Under the pieces are notes generated by a model that was not told the origin of the DNA, did not search any database, and saw only the letters and a list, made by a program, of their open reading frames with translations. A program made the position numbers and the translations under genes. A stretch of DNA of 64,000 bases from JAWKRB01 sp041389885. GTDB lineage: Bacteria > Myxococcota_A > Polyangia > Polyangiales > Ga0077539. Below are positions 8,411-16,384 of this stretch, piece after piece (the first letter of the stretch is position 1; each line of letters opens with the position of its first letter). The DNA lies in the NCBI GenBank assembly GCA_041389885.1, contig JAWKRB010000010.1:186001-250000 (forward strand), read 5' to 3'.

Positions 8411-9055
8411 TCAGGACCGCGGCGTCAAGCGCCCGGTCTCCGTGTGAATCAGCGCGCGGCGCACCATCAGCTCGCCCCGGCGCACGCGCTCGGCGATCGC
8501 GGGGCGCGCCATGAACTCGCGGATGCGCGCCTCGCGCTCGTCGACCCCGGCGGAGAGCTGCGGGTAGAGCGCGCGCTGCGCGGGGTCGCCCGCCGCGCGC
8601 TCGGCGGCGCAGTCGGTGTGCGTGGTGAACACCACCAGGCGCACGCCCCCGCGCACCGCGAGCTCGAGCATCTCCTCCTCGCGTGGGCTCAGCACCGAGC
8701 CCGCCGTGCGCAGGATGTAGTAGTACCGCCGGGTGTCGCCGGTGACCTCGTTGGTGTCGAGCCGCGCGTCCATGCACGCGACCATCGCGACGACCGGGTG
8801 GTAGCTCGAGCGCGGGAACACCCCTCGGACCCCCGACGCGAGGTCGTTCTGGCGCATGAACTCCTGCCACACCGCCGACGCGCTCATGTCGTGCCCGGTG
8901 TGCTGAAAGTCAAAGCGCGCGAGGCGGTCTTGCATGCGGTAGCCCGCGTCGACCAGGGCGCCGCCGACCACGAACTGCGCCTTCTGGCTCACCGCCAGGC
9001 CCACGAGCGCCGCCAACGAGACCCCCGCGAGCAGCCCCACCCATCGTCTTCGCAT
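8411..9055 (-). CDS. membrane-anchored beta-carbonic anhydrase-like protein
   Basis: Predicted 214 residues. The N-terminus (MRRRWVGLLAGVSLAALVGLAV) is a signal anchor, so the enzyme would face the periplasm. The beta-carbonic anhydrase zinc site is recognisable: CMDAR (Cys94 with the Asp96-Arg98 dyad) and HTDC (His146, Cys149). YYYILRTAGSV takes the place of the usual IRNAG block. Expected reaction is reversible hydration of CO2. The sequence between and after the ligands is divergent, and the GGV strand pattern (VRLVVFTTHTDC) replaces the usual GHTxCG, so it may be a distant or altered member. A 10-bp inverted repeat sits just upstream of its ATG. Confidence 0.75.
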   Translation of the reverse strand: MRRRWVGLLAGVSLAALVGLAVSQKAQFVVGGALVDAGYRMQDRLARFDFQHTGHDMSASAVWQEFMRQNDLASGVRGVFPRSSYHPVVAMVACMDARLDTNEVTGDTRRYYYILRTAGSVLSPREEEMLELAVRGGVRLVVFTTHTDCAAERAAGDPAQRALYPQLSAGVDEREARIREFMARPAIAERVRRGELMVRRALIHTETGRLTPRS

Positions 9056-9066
9056 GCCCGTGGGAC

Positions 9067-9094
9067 TGCAATCCCGGAGCCGCGCGGGATTGCA
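9067..9094. promoter_or_regulatory. perfect 10-bp inverted repeat upstream of carbonic anhydrase gene
   Basis: TGCAATCCCG (9067-9076) and CGGGATTGCA (9085-9094) are perfect inverted arms around an 8-base spacer. The element starts 12 bases before the minus-strand ATG at 9055, in the gap shared with the divergent M48 gene. It may be an operator, or a 5'-UTR hairpin masking the ribosome site. No strong promoter was seen in the rest of this gap. Confidence 0.5.
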
Positions 9095-9244
9095 CGCGCC
9101 ATCCCGCGACGCCCCTCACGCGCGACGCAACCCGTGCGCCCTCTGCGCGCGTCGTGTGCGCCTTGACCTGGGTGCGCTCGCCTCCGCGGCCCCCGGGCGC
9201 GGTCGCGTGCTACGTTTCGCGCTCACCCGATCGGAGCGCCCACG

Positions 9245-10123
9245 ATGGACCTTGATTTCAGCGCCTTTGTAGCCCGAAAGAAGTCTGGCGTGACCGGCGA
9301 GCGCGGAGAGGGATACGCCTTCGAGGGCGACCTCAAGGTGCTCCGCGCGATGAGAAAATTTCGCCCCCTCGAGCTGGCCGTGGCGCAGACCGTGCGGCTC
9401 TCGAAGTCCCTGGTCACCGGCGACCTCCTGGGCTCGGCGGTGAAGGTCGGCCCCGACCAGTTCCCCCGCATTCACCGCATCGTCGAGCGCTGCGCGGCGA
9501 CCCTCGGCATCCCCGCGCCGCAGGTCTACATCGTGCCCCGCATGGACTCGTACAACGCGATGACCTACGGCACCGACGTCGACGCGTTCATCATCATCCA
9601 CGCGCTCCTCGCCGAGCAGTTCAGCGACGACGAGCTCGAGTTCGTGATCGGCCACGAGTGCGGGCACATCCAGAACAACCACGTGGTCTACCTCACCACC
9701 CTCGCGCAGGTGCAGCGCGTGCTCCAGATGAGCGCGGGGCTCCTCGCGCCGCTGCTGATGCCGCTGCAGCTCGCGCTCCAGGGGTGGGCCCGCGCCGCGG
9801 AGATCACCTGCGACCGCGCGGGGTTGCTCTGCTGCAAGAACCCCGAGGCGGCGGTGAGGTCCTTCGCGCGCCTCGCGGTGGGCTCGCCCAGGCTCTTCGC
9901 GGAGATGAACATGAGCGCGTACCTCGCGCAGCTCGGCGAGGGGATGCAGGGCATCGGGCGCGTGGGCGAGCTCACCAAGACCCACCCCTACGTCACCAAG
10001 CGCATCGAGGCGCTCAAGATCTTCACCGACAGCGAGCTCTACCGACAGGCGACGGGGGCCGAGGGCGGCGACGCCCGCGAGGAGCTGGAGCGCAAGACCT
10101 CCGAGCTCATCAAGGTCCTCTGA
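9245..10123 (+). CDS. M48-family zinc metallopeptidase
   Basis: Predicted 292 residues. The zinc motif HECGH (His137-His141) sits in FVIGHECGHIQNNHV, and a downstream EITCDRAGLLCC supplies the third ligand Glu and the conserved Asp of the M48 (Ste24/HtpX/Oma1) family. There is no signal peptide; one moderately hydrophobic stretch (SAGLLAPLLMPLQLAL, about residues 163-178) may be membrane-associated. The AQTVRLSKSLVTG region with IPAPQVYIV resembles the N-terminal part of soluble M48 peptidases. Only 19 bases separate it from the dynamin-like GTPase downstream, so the two are probably co-transcribed, suggesting a joint role in membrane maintenance or stress (inference). Confidence 0.88.
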   Translation: MDLDFSAFVARKKSGVTGERGEGYAFEGDLKVLRAMRKFRPLELAVAQTVRLSKSLVTGDLLGSAVKVGPDQFPRIHRIVERCAATLGIPAPQVYIVPRMDSYNAMTYGTDVDAFIIIHALLAEQFSDDELEFVIGHECGHIQNNHVVYLTTLAQVQRVLQMSAGLLAPLLMPLQLALQGWARAAEITCDRAGLLCCKNPEAAVRSFARLAVGSPRLFAEMNMSAYLAQLGEGMQGIGRVGELTKTHPYVTKRIEALKIFTDSELYRQATGAEGGDAREELERKTSELIKVL

Positions 10124-10142
10124 GACGAAAGAAGACACACGG

Positions 10143-11963
10143 ATGCGACCCCTCGACGAGACCAAGCATGACCTCATCGGCGCCCTCAAGGAGCTCGCCG
10201 AGCTCGCGGCGAAGGCAGGCGCCCCCTCCCTCCGCGAGCGCCTGCTCACCGACCGCCTCCCGCGCCTCGAAGAAGAGCGCGCGGTGCTCGTGGTGCTGGG
10301 CGAGTTCAACCACGGCAAGACCACCTTCGTGAACGCCCTCCTCGGCGGCCCGGTGCTCCCCACGGGGATCACCCCGACCACCACGGTCATTCACGAGGTG
10401 CGACACGGCGACACCGAGCGCGCCGTGGTGGTGCACCGCCCCCCGGAGGCCACCCTCGACGACCGCGCGCGGCCCATCGCCGGCCCCACCGAAGAGATCC
10501 CCTTCGCCCAGCTCGGAGACCTCCAGAGCGGCGCCAAGGTCGACCCCAACGACGTGCTCCGGGTCGAGATCGAGTACCCCGCGGAGATCCTTCAAGACCG
10601 GGTCACCCTCGTCGACACCCCCGGCGTCAACGACCTGAACCACCAGCGCGCGGAGATCACCTACGGGTACGTCCCCCGCGCGGACGCGGTGGTGTTCCTC
10701 CTCGACGCGGGGCAGATCCTCAAGGAGAGCGAGCGTAAGTTCCTGCGCGAGAGGCTCCTCGGCGCGGGGAGAGACCGCATCCTCTTCGCGATCAACAAGG
10801 CCGACCTGCTCAGCGCGGCCGAGCGGGTCGAGGTGATGGAGTACGCCACGCGGCAGCTCGAGAGCCTCGTGCCCGGCGCGCCGGTGATGTTCCTCTCCGC
10901 GACCCGCGCCCTCGCGGGGGAGCGCGAGGAGAGCGGGCTCAGCGCGCTCCTCGACAAGCTCTCGGCGCTGCTCGGCAGCGACCGGCTGCGCATGCTGGTC
11001 GACTACGCCGCCGACGAGGGGCTGCGCGTGAGCGAGATGGTCGGCCGCGGGCTCTCGGTGCGGCGACGCGCGCTCACCATGACCAGCGAGGAGCTCGACC
11101 GCCGCGCCCGCGCCCTCGAGGCCGACATCGAGCTCGCCCGCGCCCAGGTCGACCAGCGCAAGTCCCGCATCGAAGAGGAGATCTCCGCGATCAAGGCCGT
11201 CGCCGCGCGGGACCTCGAGGCCTTCACCAACGAGTTCGCCACGGCGATCCGACTCGAGGTCGAGAAGTCGAGCGCCGACGACATTCGCAAGTTCCTCCCG
11301 ACGTTCATGGAAGAGACCTGGCGCAAGTGGCTCGAGAAGGAGGGCAAGGACCTCGGCGAGCGCATGGAGAAGCTCGCCGAAGAGGTCATCGCCCTGGTGA
11401 ACGAAGACGCCCGCGACAGCGACCGCGCGCTTCGAGACTTTCTCGGCGAGGGCGCGGGCGCGCTCGACGTCTCGGTCGACACGCTCAAGTACGACGTCTC
11501 GGTCTTCGCCCTCGGCGCCTTCGGCGTCGGGGTCATGGTCACCGCGAACCTCGCCCTCGGCGCCGTGCTCACCCTCGGCGCCCCCGCCCTCGCGATGTTC
11601 TTCAAAGAGCGCGTCGACTCCGAGGTGAAGCGCAAGGCCACCGACAGCGCCCCCGACGCGGTGCGCGCGGTGTCGGCCCGCATCGCCCCCGAGATCGCAG
11701 CCACCATCGAGCGCTTCGGGCAGAAGCTCGGCGACTTCGTGGGCGCCGCGAGCGAAGACGTGCGCCGCGCGATGATCGAGGTGCTCAGCACCACGCGCTG
11801 GCAGATCCTCTCGGCGAAGGAGGGCGAGGCGCCCAGCGTCGCCGACGTCGACGCCCTCGTGACCCAGCAGCGCGCCCTCAAGGAGCGCGTCGAGCGCCTG
11901 CGCGGGCAGGTCTGGGAGCAGGCCGTCGAGGGCATCGCCGGCATCCCCATGGCCGTGGCCTGA
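10143..11963 (+). CDS. bacterial dynamin-like GTPase
   Basis: Predicted 606 residues. GTPase motifs are all visible: P-loop GEFNHGKTTF (residues 53-62, Lys59), G3 DTPGVND from Asp158, and G4 NKAD (218-221). Long charged helices follow (about 300-450), including ARALEADIELARAQVDQRKS, then a hydrophobic hairpin (about 455-490, ALGAFGVGVMVTANLALGAV) like the membrane paddle of bacterial dynamin-like proteins, then further helices. Length and layout fit the family. Expected action: GTP-driven membrane binding and remodelling at the inner membrane. No second dynamin is adjacent, although many such proteins work in pairs; the partner here is the M48 peptidase 19 bases upstream. Confidence 0.88.
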   Translation: MRPLDETKHDLIGALKELAELAAKAGAPSLRERLLTDRLPRLEEERAVLVVLGEFNHGKTTFVNALLGGPVLPTGITPTTTVIHEVRHGDTERAVVVHRPPEATLDDRARPIAGPTEEIPFAQLGDLQSGAKVDPNDVLRVEIEYPAEILQDRVTLVDTPGVNDLNHQRAEITYGYVPRADAVVFLLDAGQILKESERKFLRERLLGAGRDRILFAINKADLLSAAERVEVMEYATRQLESLVPGAPVMFLSATRALAGEREESGLSALLDKLSALLGSDRLRMLVDYAADEGLRVSEMVGRGLSVRRRALTMTSEELDRRARALEADIELARAQVDQRKSRIEEEISAIKAVAARDLEAFTNEFATAIRLEVEKSSADDIRKFLPTFMEETWRKWLEKEGKDLGERMEKLAEEVIALVNEDARDSDRALRDFLGEGAGALDVSVDTLKYDVSVFALGAFGVGVMVTANLALGAVLTLGAPALAMFFKERVDSEVKRKATDSAPDAVRAVSARIAPEIAATIERFGQKLGDFVGAASEDVRRAMIEVLSTTRWQILSAKEGEAPSVADVDALVTQQRALKERVERLRGQVWEQAVEGIAGIPMAVA

Positions 11964-11994
11964 TCGCTCACCTCTCCCCCCGCGCGCCGCGTCG

Positions 11995-13845
11995 ATGAGG
12001 TCTTCGCGTAGCTCGCGCTCCGGTGGCGGGTCGTGCCAGAACTCGGCTCCCGTGCGACGCGCCCACGCCACCGTCCCCGCCCTCGCCGCCGCGACCGTGG
12101 TGGCCCTGCGATACAACCCCGTCTACGACCCCGACGCGTTCTGGCACCTCGCCACCGGCCGCTGGATCGTCGCGCACCGCGCCATCCCCGCCGTCGACTC
12201 GTTCAGCCACACCGCCCTCGGCCGCCCGCTGCGCTTCGTCGACGCCCTGGCCGACACGATCCTCTACGGCGCGTGGTCCCTCGGGGGCTACGGCGCCCTC
12301 GCGCTGCTGACGGGCGCGCTCGGCGCCCTCGCCGTCGCGATCGCATTGCGCCACAAGCGCTTCGACGCGTCGCTGGCCGTCGCGGCGCCGCTCGTCTCCG
12401 CCCTGATCTTTCGCGTCACCCCGCGGCCTCAGACCTTCGCGCTGCCGTGCTTCGCCGCGCTCCTCGCGGCCCTCGACGCCGCCCGCGCCGACCGCCGCTG
12501 GCTGCGCGCCGCGCCGGTGATCCTCGCGGTCTGGCAGAACCTCCACCCCAGCGCGCCCCTGGGCCTCGGCGCGGTGGGCCTCGCGGCGCTGGGCGAGACC
12601 TGGCGGCACCGGGGGCGCGACGAGCTCCGCGCCGCGGTGACGCCGTGGTGGGTCACCGTCGCCCTCTCGGCCCTCGCGCTGCTGCTCACCCACCGCCCCC
12701 TCGACCGCCTCGCCGCGGGCTTCGCGCACGTCTCCGACGTGAACATGGCCGAGCTCATCACCGAGTGGGCCCCGCTGCTGCGCTTCGACGCCGCGGCGCC
12801 CTACGCCTACGGCTTCTATGCCCTCCTCGCGCTCTCGCTGGCGGGGCTCTGGGCGATGCGCCGAGAGGGCGCCCTGCGCGTCGAGGTCGCGCTGCTGGGC
12901 GCGATCACCACGGCGCAGGCCTTTCACGCGGTGCGCTTCGTGCCCTTCGCGGCGATCGCCCTGGCGCCCGTCGCCCTCGAGGGCGCGCGCGGGCTCCTCG
13001 ACCTCGCGCCCTCGCGCGCGCGGGCGGCCCTCGCGGCGGCCTTCGCGGTCGCCCTGGGGACCGTGGCCGTGCTCCCCCTGCGCCACGGCTGGGGCGCCGG
13101 GGTGAACCCCGAGCAGATGCCCGTGGGCGCCGCGCGCTTTCTCGCGTCGCAGCCCACCGAGGGCAAGATGCTCAACGAGTTCACCTTCGGGGGGTACCTC
13201 CTCTGGACCCTCGACGCGCGGCACCCGGTGTTCCTCGACGGGCGGTCGATGGCGCTGTACGAGCCGCGCTTCGTCGACGCCGCGCTTCGCGCGAGAGCCC
13301 CTGCGCTGCAAGGCTTTCTGACGCAGTACGACATCGGCGTGATCGTGCACCGCACCTCGTCGCTGCTCACCTGGGCCGAGTCGATCCCCGGCTGGTCGCT
13401 GGTGTACTTCGACGACACGGCCTTCGTCGCCGTGCGCGACGCCGACCACGCGGCGCTGGCCCGCGACCGGGGCTACCGCGCGCTGCACCCCGGCGACTGG
13501 GCGCGGGTGGTGGCCGAGCTCCGTCGCGACCCGTCGCGCGTCCCCGCGGCCCGCGCGGAGCTCGCGCGCGCGCTGCGTGACGCGCCTCGGTCGTCGCTCG
13601 CGCGGGTGCTCGCGGGGGCGGTGCGCCTCGGCGAGGGCGACCACCCCGGCGCCGAGCGCGCCTTCCTCGACGCCTCGCGGCTGCGCCCCGAGAGCGTGCC
13701 CCCGTGGCGGGGCCTGCTCATGTCGTGCGTGCTGCGGCGCGACGCGCGGTGCGTGTGCCTGCGGGCGCGGCAGGTGCTCGCGCGGTCTCCGCGCAACGCC
13801 TACGCCCTCGACGCCGCCCGGCGCGCCCGCTGCGCGCCGCCGTGA
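11995..13845 (+). CDS. polytopic membrane protein, glycosyltransferase-like
   Basis: Up to 616 residues. The ATG at 11995 gives a Ser/Arg-rich leader, and a GTG at 12052 (VRRAHATVPALAAATVV) is the more likely start. About nine or ten hydrophobic segments fill residues 25-360, including DPDAFWHLATGRWIVAH between the first two, a periplasmic-loop motif reminiscent of GT-C glycosyltransferases and O-mannosyltransferase-like proteins. The C-terminal 250 residues are soluble, with PVFLDGRSMALYEPRF, and the last about 100 resemble TPR-type helices (LARVLAGAVRLGEGDHPGAERAF). Function is not recognised beyond that. Its stop is immediately adjacent to the stop of the convergent hydrolase gene (TGATCA at 13843-13848). 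Confidence 0.7.
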   Translation: MRSSRSSRSGGGSCQNSAPVRRAHATVPALAAATVVALRYNPVYDPDAFWHLATGRWIVAHRAIPAVDSFSHTALGRPLRFVDALADTILYGAWSLGGYGALALLTGALGALAVAIALRHKRFDASLAVAAPLVSALIFRVTPRPQTFALPCFAALLAALDAARADRRWLRAAPVILAVWQNLHPSAPLGLGAVGLAALGETWRHRGRDELRAAVTPWWVTVALSALALLLTHRPLDRLAAGFAHVSDVNMAELITEWAPLLRFDAAAPYAYGFYALLALSLAGLWAMRREGALRVEVALLGAITTAQAFHAVRFVPFAAIALAPVALEGARGLLDLAPSRARAALAAAFAVALGTVAVLPLRHGWGAGVNPEQMPVGAARFLASQPTEGKMLNEFTFGGYLLWTLDARHPVFLDGRSMALYEPRFVDAALRARAPALQGFLTQYDIGVIVHRTSSLLTWAESIPGWSLVYFDDTAFVAVRDADHAALARDRGYRALHPGDWARVVAELRRDPSRVPAARAELARALRDAPRSSLARVLAGAVRLGEGDHPGAERAFLDASRLRPESVPPWRGLLMSCVLRRDARCVCLRARQVLARSPRNAYALDAARRARCAPP

Positions 13846-16344
13846 TCACTGCGGGATGACCGCCATGCCGCGAGACGCGGTGGCCATGAAGACGTGGGCG
13901 CGCCGGCGCAGCGTGGGCACGTCGAAGATCACGAAGTGACCGTCGCGCCCGGTGGGGGGCTGGCCCTGGAGCAGCCCCGCCGTGGTGCCGAACGCGTTGT
14001 TCATGAAGGGCAGCGGCGAGAGCGACGAGGCCGGGGGCCACATGCTCGCGGCGGGGCGGTCGCTCGCGACGGGGAGCCCGAGGGTCCCCGCGAGCACCTG
14101 CTGCGTCTCGATGGTCGCGTAGGTGTCGTCGAGTCCGTAGCTCATGAACACGGGCCGCGCGGGCACGCCCATGGGACGCCGCGCGAGCATCAGCCCGCCG
14201 TAGTTCGCGGCGTCGCTCACCTCGAAGAAGGCCTGAAAGAGGTTGAGCGCGGGGTGCCCGGAGCTCACGCCGGTCTCCTGCAGCACCACGGGCACGGCCG
14301 AGGCGATGTCGATGGGCTGGCGCTTGGTGAGCAGCGAGACGCGCAGGTCGCCGCCCGCGCCGCTGAGCACGATCCCCGCGACGCCGGGCTCGAAGGCCAG
14401 GGCGGGCACGCCCACGGTGGCGCCCTGGGAGTGCCCGAAGAACACCACCTGCTGGGGGTTGAAGGCCACGCGCCCGCCCGCCGCCGGGAGGTCGGTGAGG
14501 CTCACCGTCGAGAGCGCGCGGACCATCGCGAAGACGTCGGCGCCGCCCTGGAGGATGTTGTCCCTCGCGGCCTCGGGGTTGGCGAAGTTGAAGAAGAGCA
14601 GGTCGGGCGACTCGGTGACCCCTTCGCCGCGGCGACGCCCGTGCATCACCCCCTCGAAGCCCACGGTGGCGAAGCGCGCGGGCTCCATGCCCGGCACGTC
14701 GACGTTCGAGAGCGTGCGCGAGAGGCCCTCGGCCACGACCGAGCGGTAGCTCCCGCCCGTGCCGTGCGCGTAGAGCACCGCGGGCCAGCCGCCCTCGGGC
14801 ATGGTCACGCCCCGGGGCACGGTGATGGTCACGCACACCTGCTCGGTGCCCGTGGGCGTGGGCCTGCCCATGGCGTCGAGGGCCAGCGCGCCCTCGCCCG
14901 GCGTGCTGTAGGGCCGCGCGCCGCGCTGAAAGGTCGGGATCGAGATCATCCCCTGGAGCTCGTCGAAGGCCGGGTCGTCGGCGCCCACGCAGCCGCGCAC
15001 GTGCTCGTCGCCCGTGAGCCCGTCGTCGCAGGGCGAGCGCACGCCGGGGGCGCAGCGCACGAAGCCCGTCGCCGCGGGGGCCGGGGCGGCGTGCACCGCG
15101 GCGCGCATGGCCGACATGGTGCGGGTGGGGTCTTGCGTGGTCCACACGGCGGCGTCGATGAGGCCCACGGGGTTCATCGCGAGGTACTGCCGCAGGGGCG
15201 CGTAGGCGCTCCACGCGCGGGCCTTGACCGGGTCACTCGGGGCCGTGGCCGCGAGCATCAGGGTGAAGTCGGCGTCGGCGACCACGGGGCCGCCGCTGGT
15301 GTCTCGAATGCCGTCGGTGAGCAGCGCGGCGTAGGTGTGGTTCGGCGCCAGCGGGACGCCCACGCCGGTCTCGACGGTGACGTAATTCTCGCAGAGGTAG
15401 CGGGTGCGCCCGCTGTTGGCGCCGACGCGCACCGAGTTGGTGGGCGCGCCCGTGGTGAGGTCGATGAGACGCACCGTCGGGGTCGCGCCGTCGAGGCGGA
15501 GCGTGCCGAAATCGATGCTCCCCGAGAACCTGAAGTACGCGACGGTGTTGGTGCCGAAGCCGTCGGTCGAGGTCTCGAGGGCGCGGGCGTAGCGGTCGAC
15601 GAGGTCGAAGCCCAGGAGCTCGGTGCCGGGGTGCGGAAAGCCCCGGAGGTTCACCCGCCCGGTCATCGGGTCGCGGCGGATGTCGTTCGGGAAGGGCAGG
15701 CGAAAGAAGTCGTGCGCGGGCGCCCCATCGGCCCCGGGGACCTCGAAGAACGCCCGGACCTGCGTCGACTCCGAGGGCTCGCAGGTCTCGCCCGCCCACG
15801 GCGTCGGGATGCCCTCGCCCGGCGACGCCCTGCGGCACCGCCCCGCCGCGCAGAGCAGCCCCGCCGCGCAGTCGAGGGTGTCCTGGCAGGATCCGTTGAC
15901 GTCCGCGCCGGCGAGGAGCGAGACGCCGCCGTCGCCCGCCACGCCGCCGTCGCCCGCGGCGGCCCGCGGCGCCGCGCAGGCGCCGTAGAGCGATGGGGTC
16001 GCGCGCACGCAGGCGAGCCCCCGCGCGCAGGCCGAGGCGTCGCCGCAGCGCGCGCCCACCTCCCCGGTGCCCGCGGGGAGACAGAGCCCAGGCGCGCCGC
16101 AGAACAGCCCCGCCGCGCACTCCGCCGTGAGGGAGCACGGAGAGCCCATCGAGGTCTCGCCCCGCGGCACGCAGGTGCGCGTCCCGGCGTTGCACGTCAG
16201 CCCGTTGCGGCAGTCGGTGAAGGTCGCGCAGGCGGCGTTGAGCCCCGCCATGCCCGCGCCGGGCGGCGTCTCGGCGGTGCCAGAGAAGAGCTCGCAGCCC
16301 GTGGCGGAGAGGAGCGCGACGACGAAGGTGAAGCGGTGGCGCAT
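13846..16344 (-). CDS. large Cys-rich lipase-like alpha/beta hydrolase lipoprotein
   Basis: Predicted 832 residues from the ATG at 16344, which gives MRHRFTFVVALLSATGC, a lipoprotein signal. Residues about 30-200 carry repeated Cys units (CATFTDCRNGLTC, CSLTAECAAGLFC, CQDTLDCAAGLLC) typical of myxobacterial surface proteins. After RLPFPNDIRRD, the start of a virulence-factor-lipase-type domain, comes a hydrolase core with GHSQG (Ser639), GLDDTY (acid candidate) and DGHFVIFD (His candidate). It is a paralogue of the protein at 697-2676, enlarged by the Cys-rich front. Inferred as an outer-membrane esterase or lipase. It is the last gene of a seven-gene minus-strand array. Confidence 0.75.
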   Translation of the reverse strand: MRHRFTFVVALLSATGCELFSGTAETPPGAGMAGLNAACATFTDCRNGLTCNAGTRTCVPRGETSMGSPCSLTAECAAGLFCGAPGLCLPAGTGEVGARCGDASACARGLACVRATPSLYGACAAPRAAAGDGGVAGDGGVSLLAGADVNGSCQDTLDCAAGLLCAAGRCRRASPGEGIPTPWAGETCEPSESTQVRAFFEVPGADGAPAHDFFRLPFPNDIRRDPMTGRVNLRGFPHPGTELLGFDLVDRYARALETSTDGFGTNTVAYFRFSGSIDFGTLRLDGATPTVRLIDLTTGAPTNSVRVGANSGRTRYLCENYVTVETGVGVPLAPNHTYAALLTDGIRDTSGGPVVADADFTLMLAATAPSDPVKARAWSAYAPLRQYLAMNPVGLIDAAVWTTQDPTRTMSAMRAAVHAAPAPAATGFVRCAPGVRSPCDDGLTGDEHVRGCVGADDPAFDELQGMISIPTFQRGARPYSTPGEGALALDAMGRPTPTGTEQVCVTITVPRGVTMPEGGWPAVLYAHGTGGSYRSVVAEGLSRTLSNVDVPGMEPARFATVGFEGVMHGRRRGEGVTESPDLLFFNFANPEAARDNILQGGADVFAMVRALSTVSLTDLPAAGGRVAFNPQQVVFFGHSQGATVGVPALAFEPGVAGIVLSGAGGDLRVSLLTKRQPIDIASAVPVVLQETGVSSGHPALNLFQAFFEVSDAANYGGLMLARRPMGVPARPVFMSYGLDDTYATIETQQVLAGTLGLPVASDRPAASMWPPASSLSPLPFMNNAFGTTAGLLQGQPPTGRDGHFVIFDVPTLRRRAHVFMATASRGMAVIPQ

Positions 16345-16384
16345 CCCCCGAGCATACCGCGTCACCGCGCGGGCTGGCGAGGGC

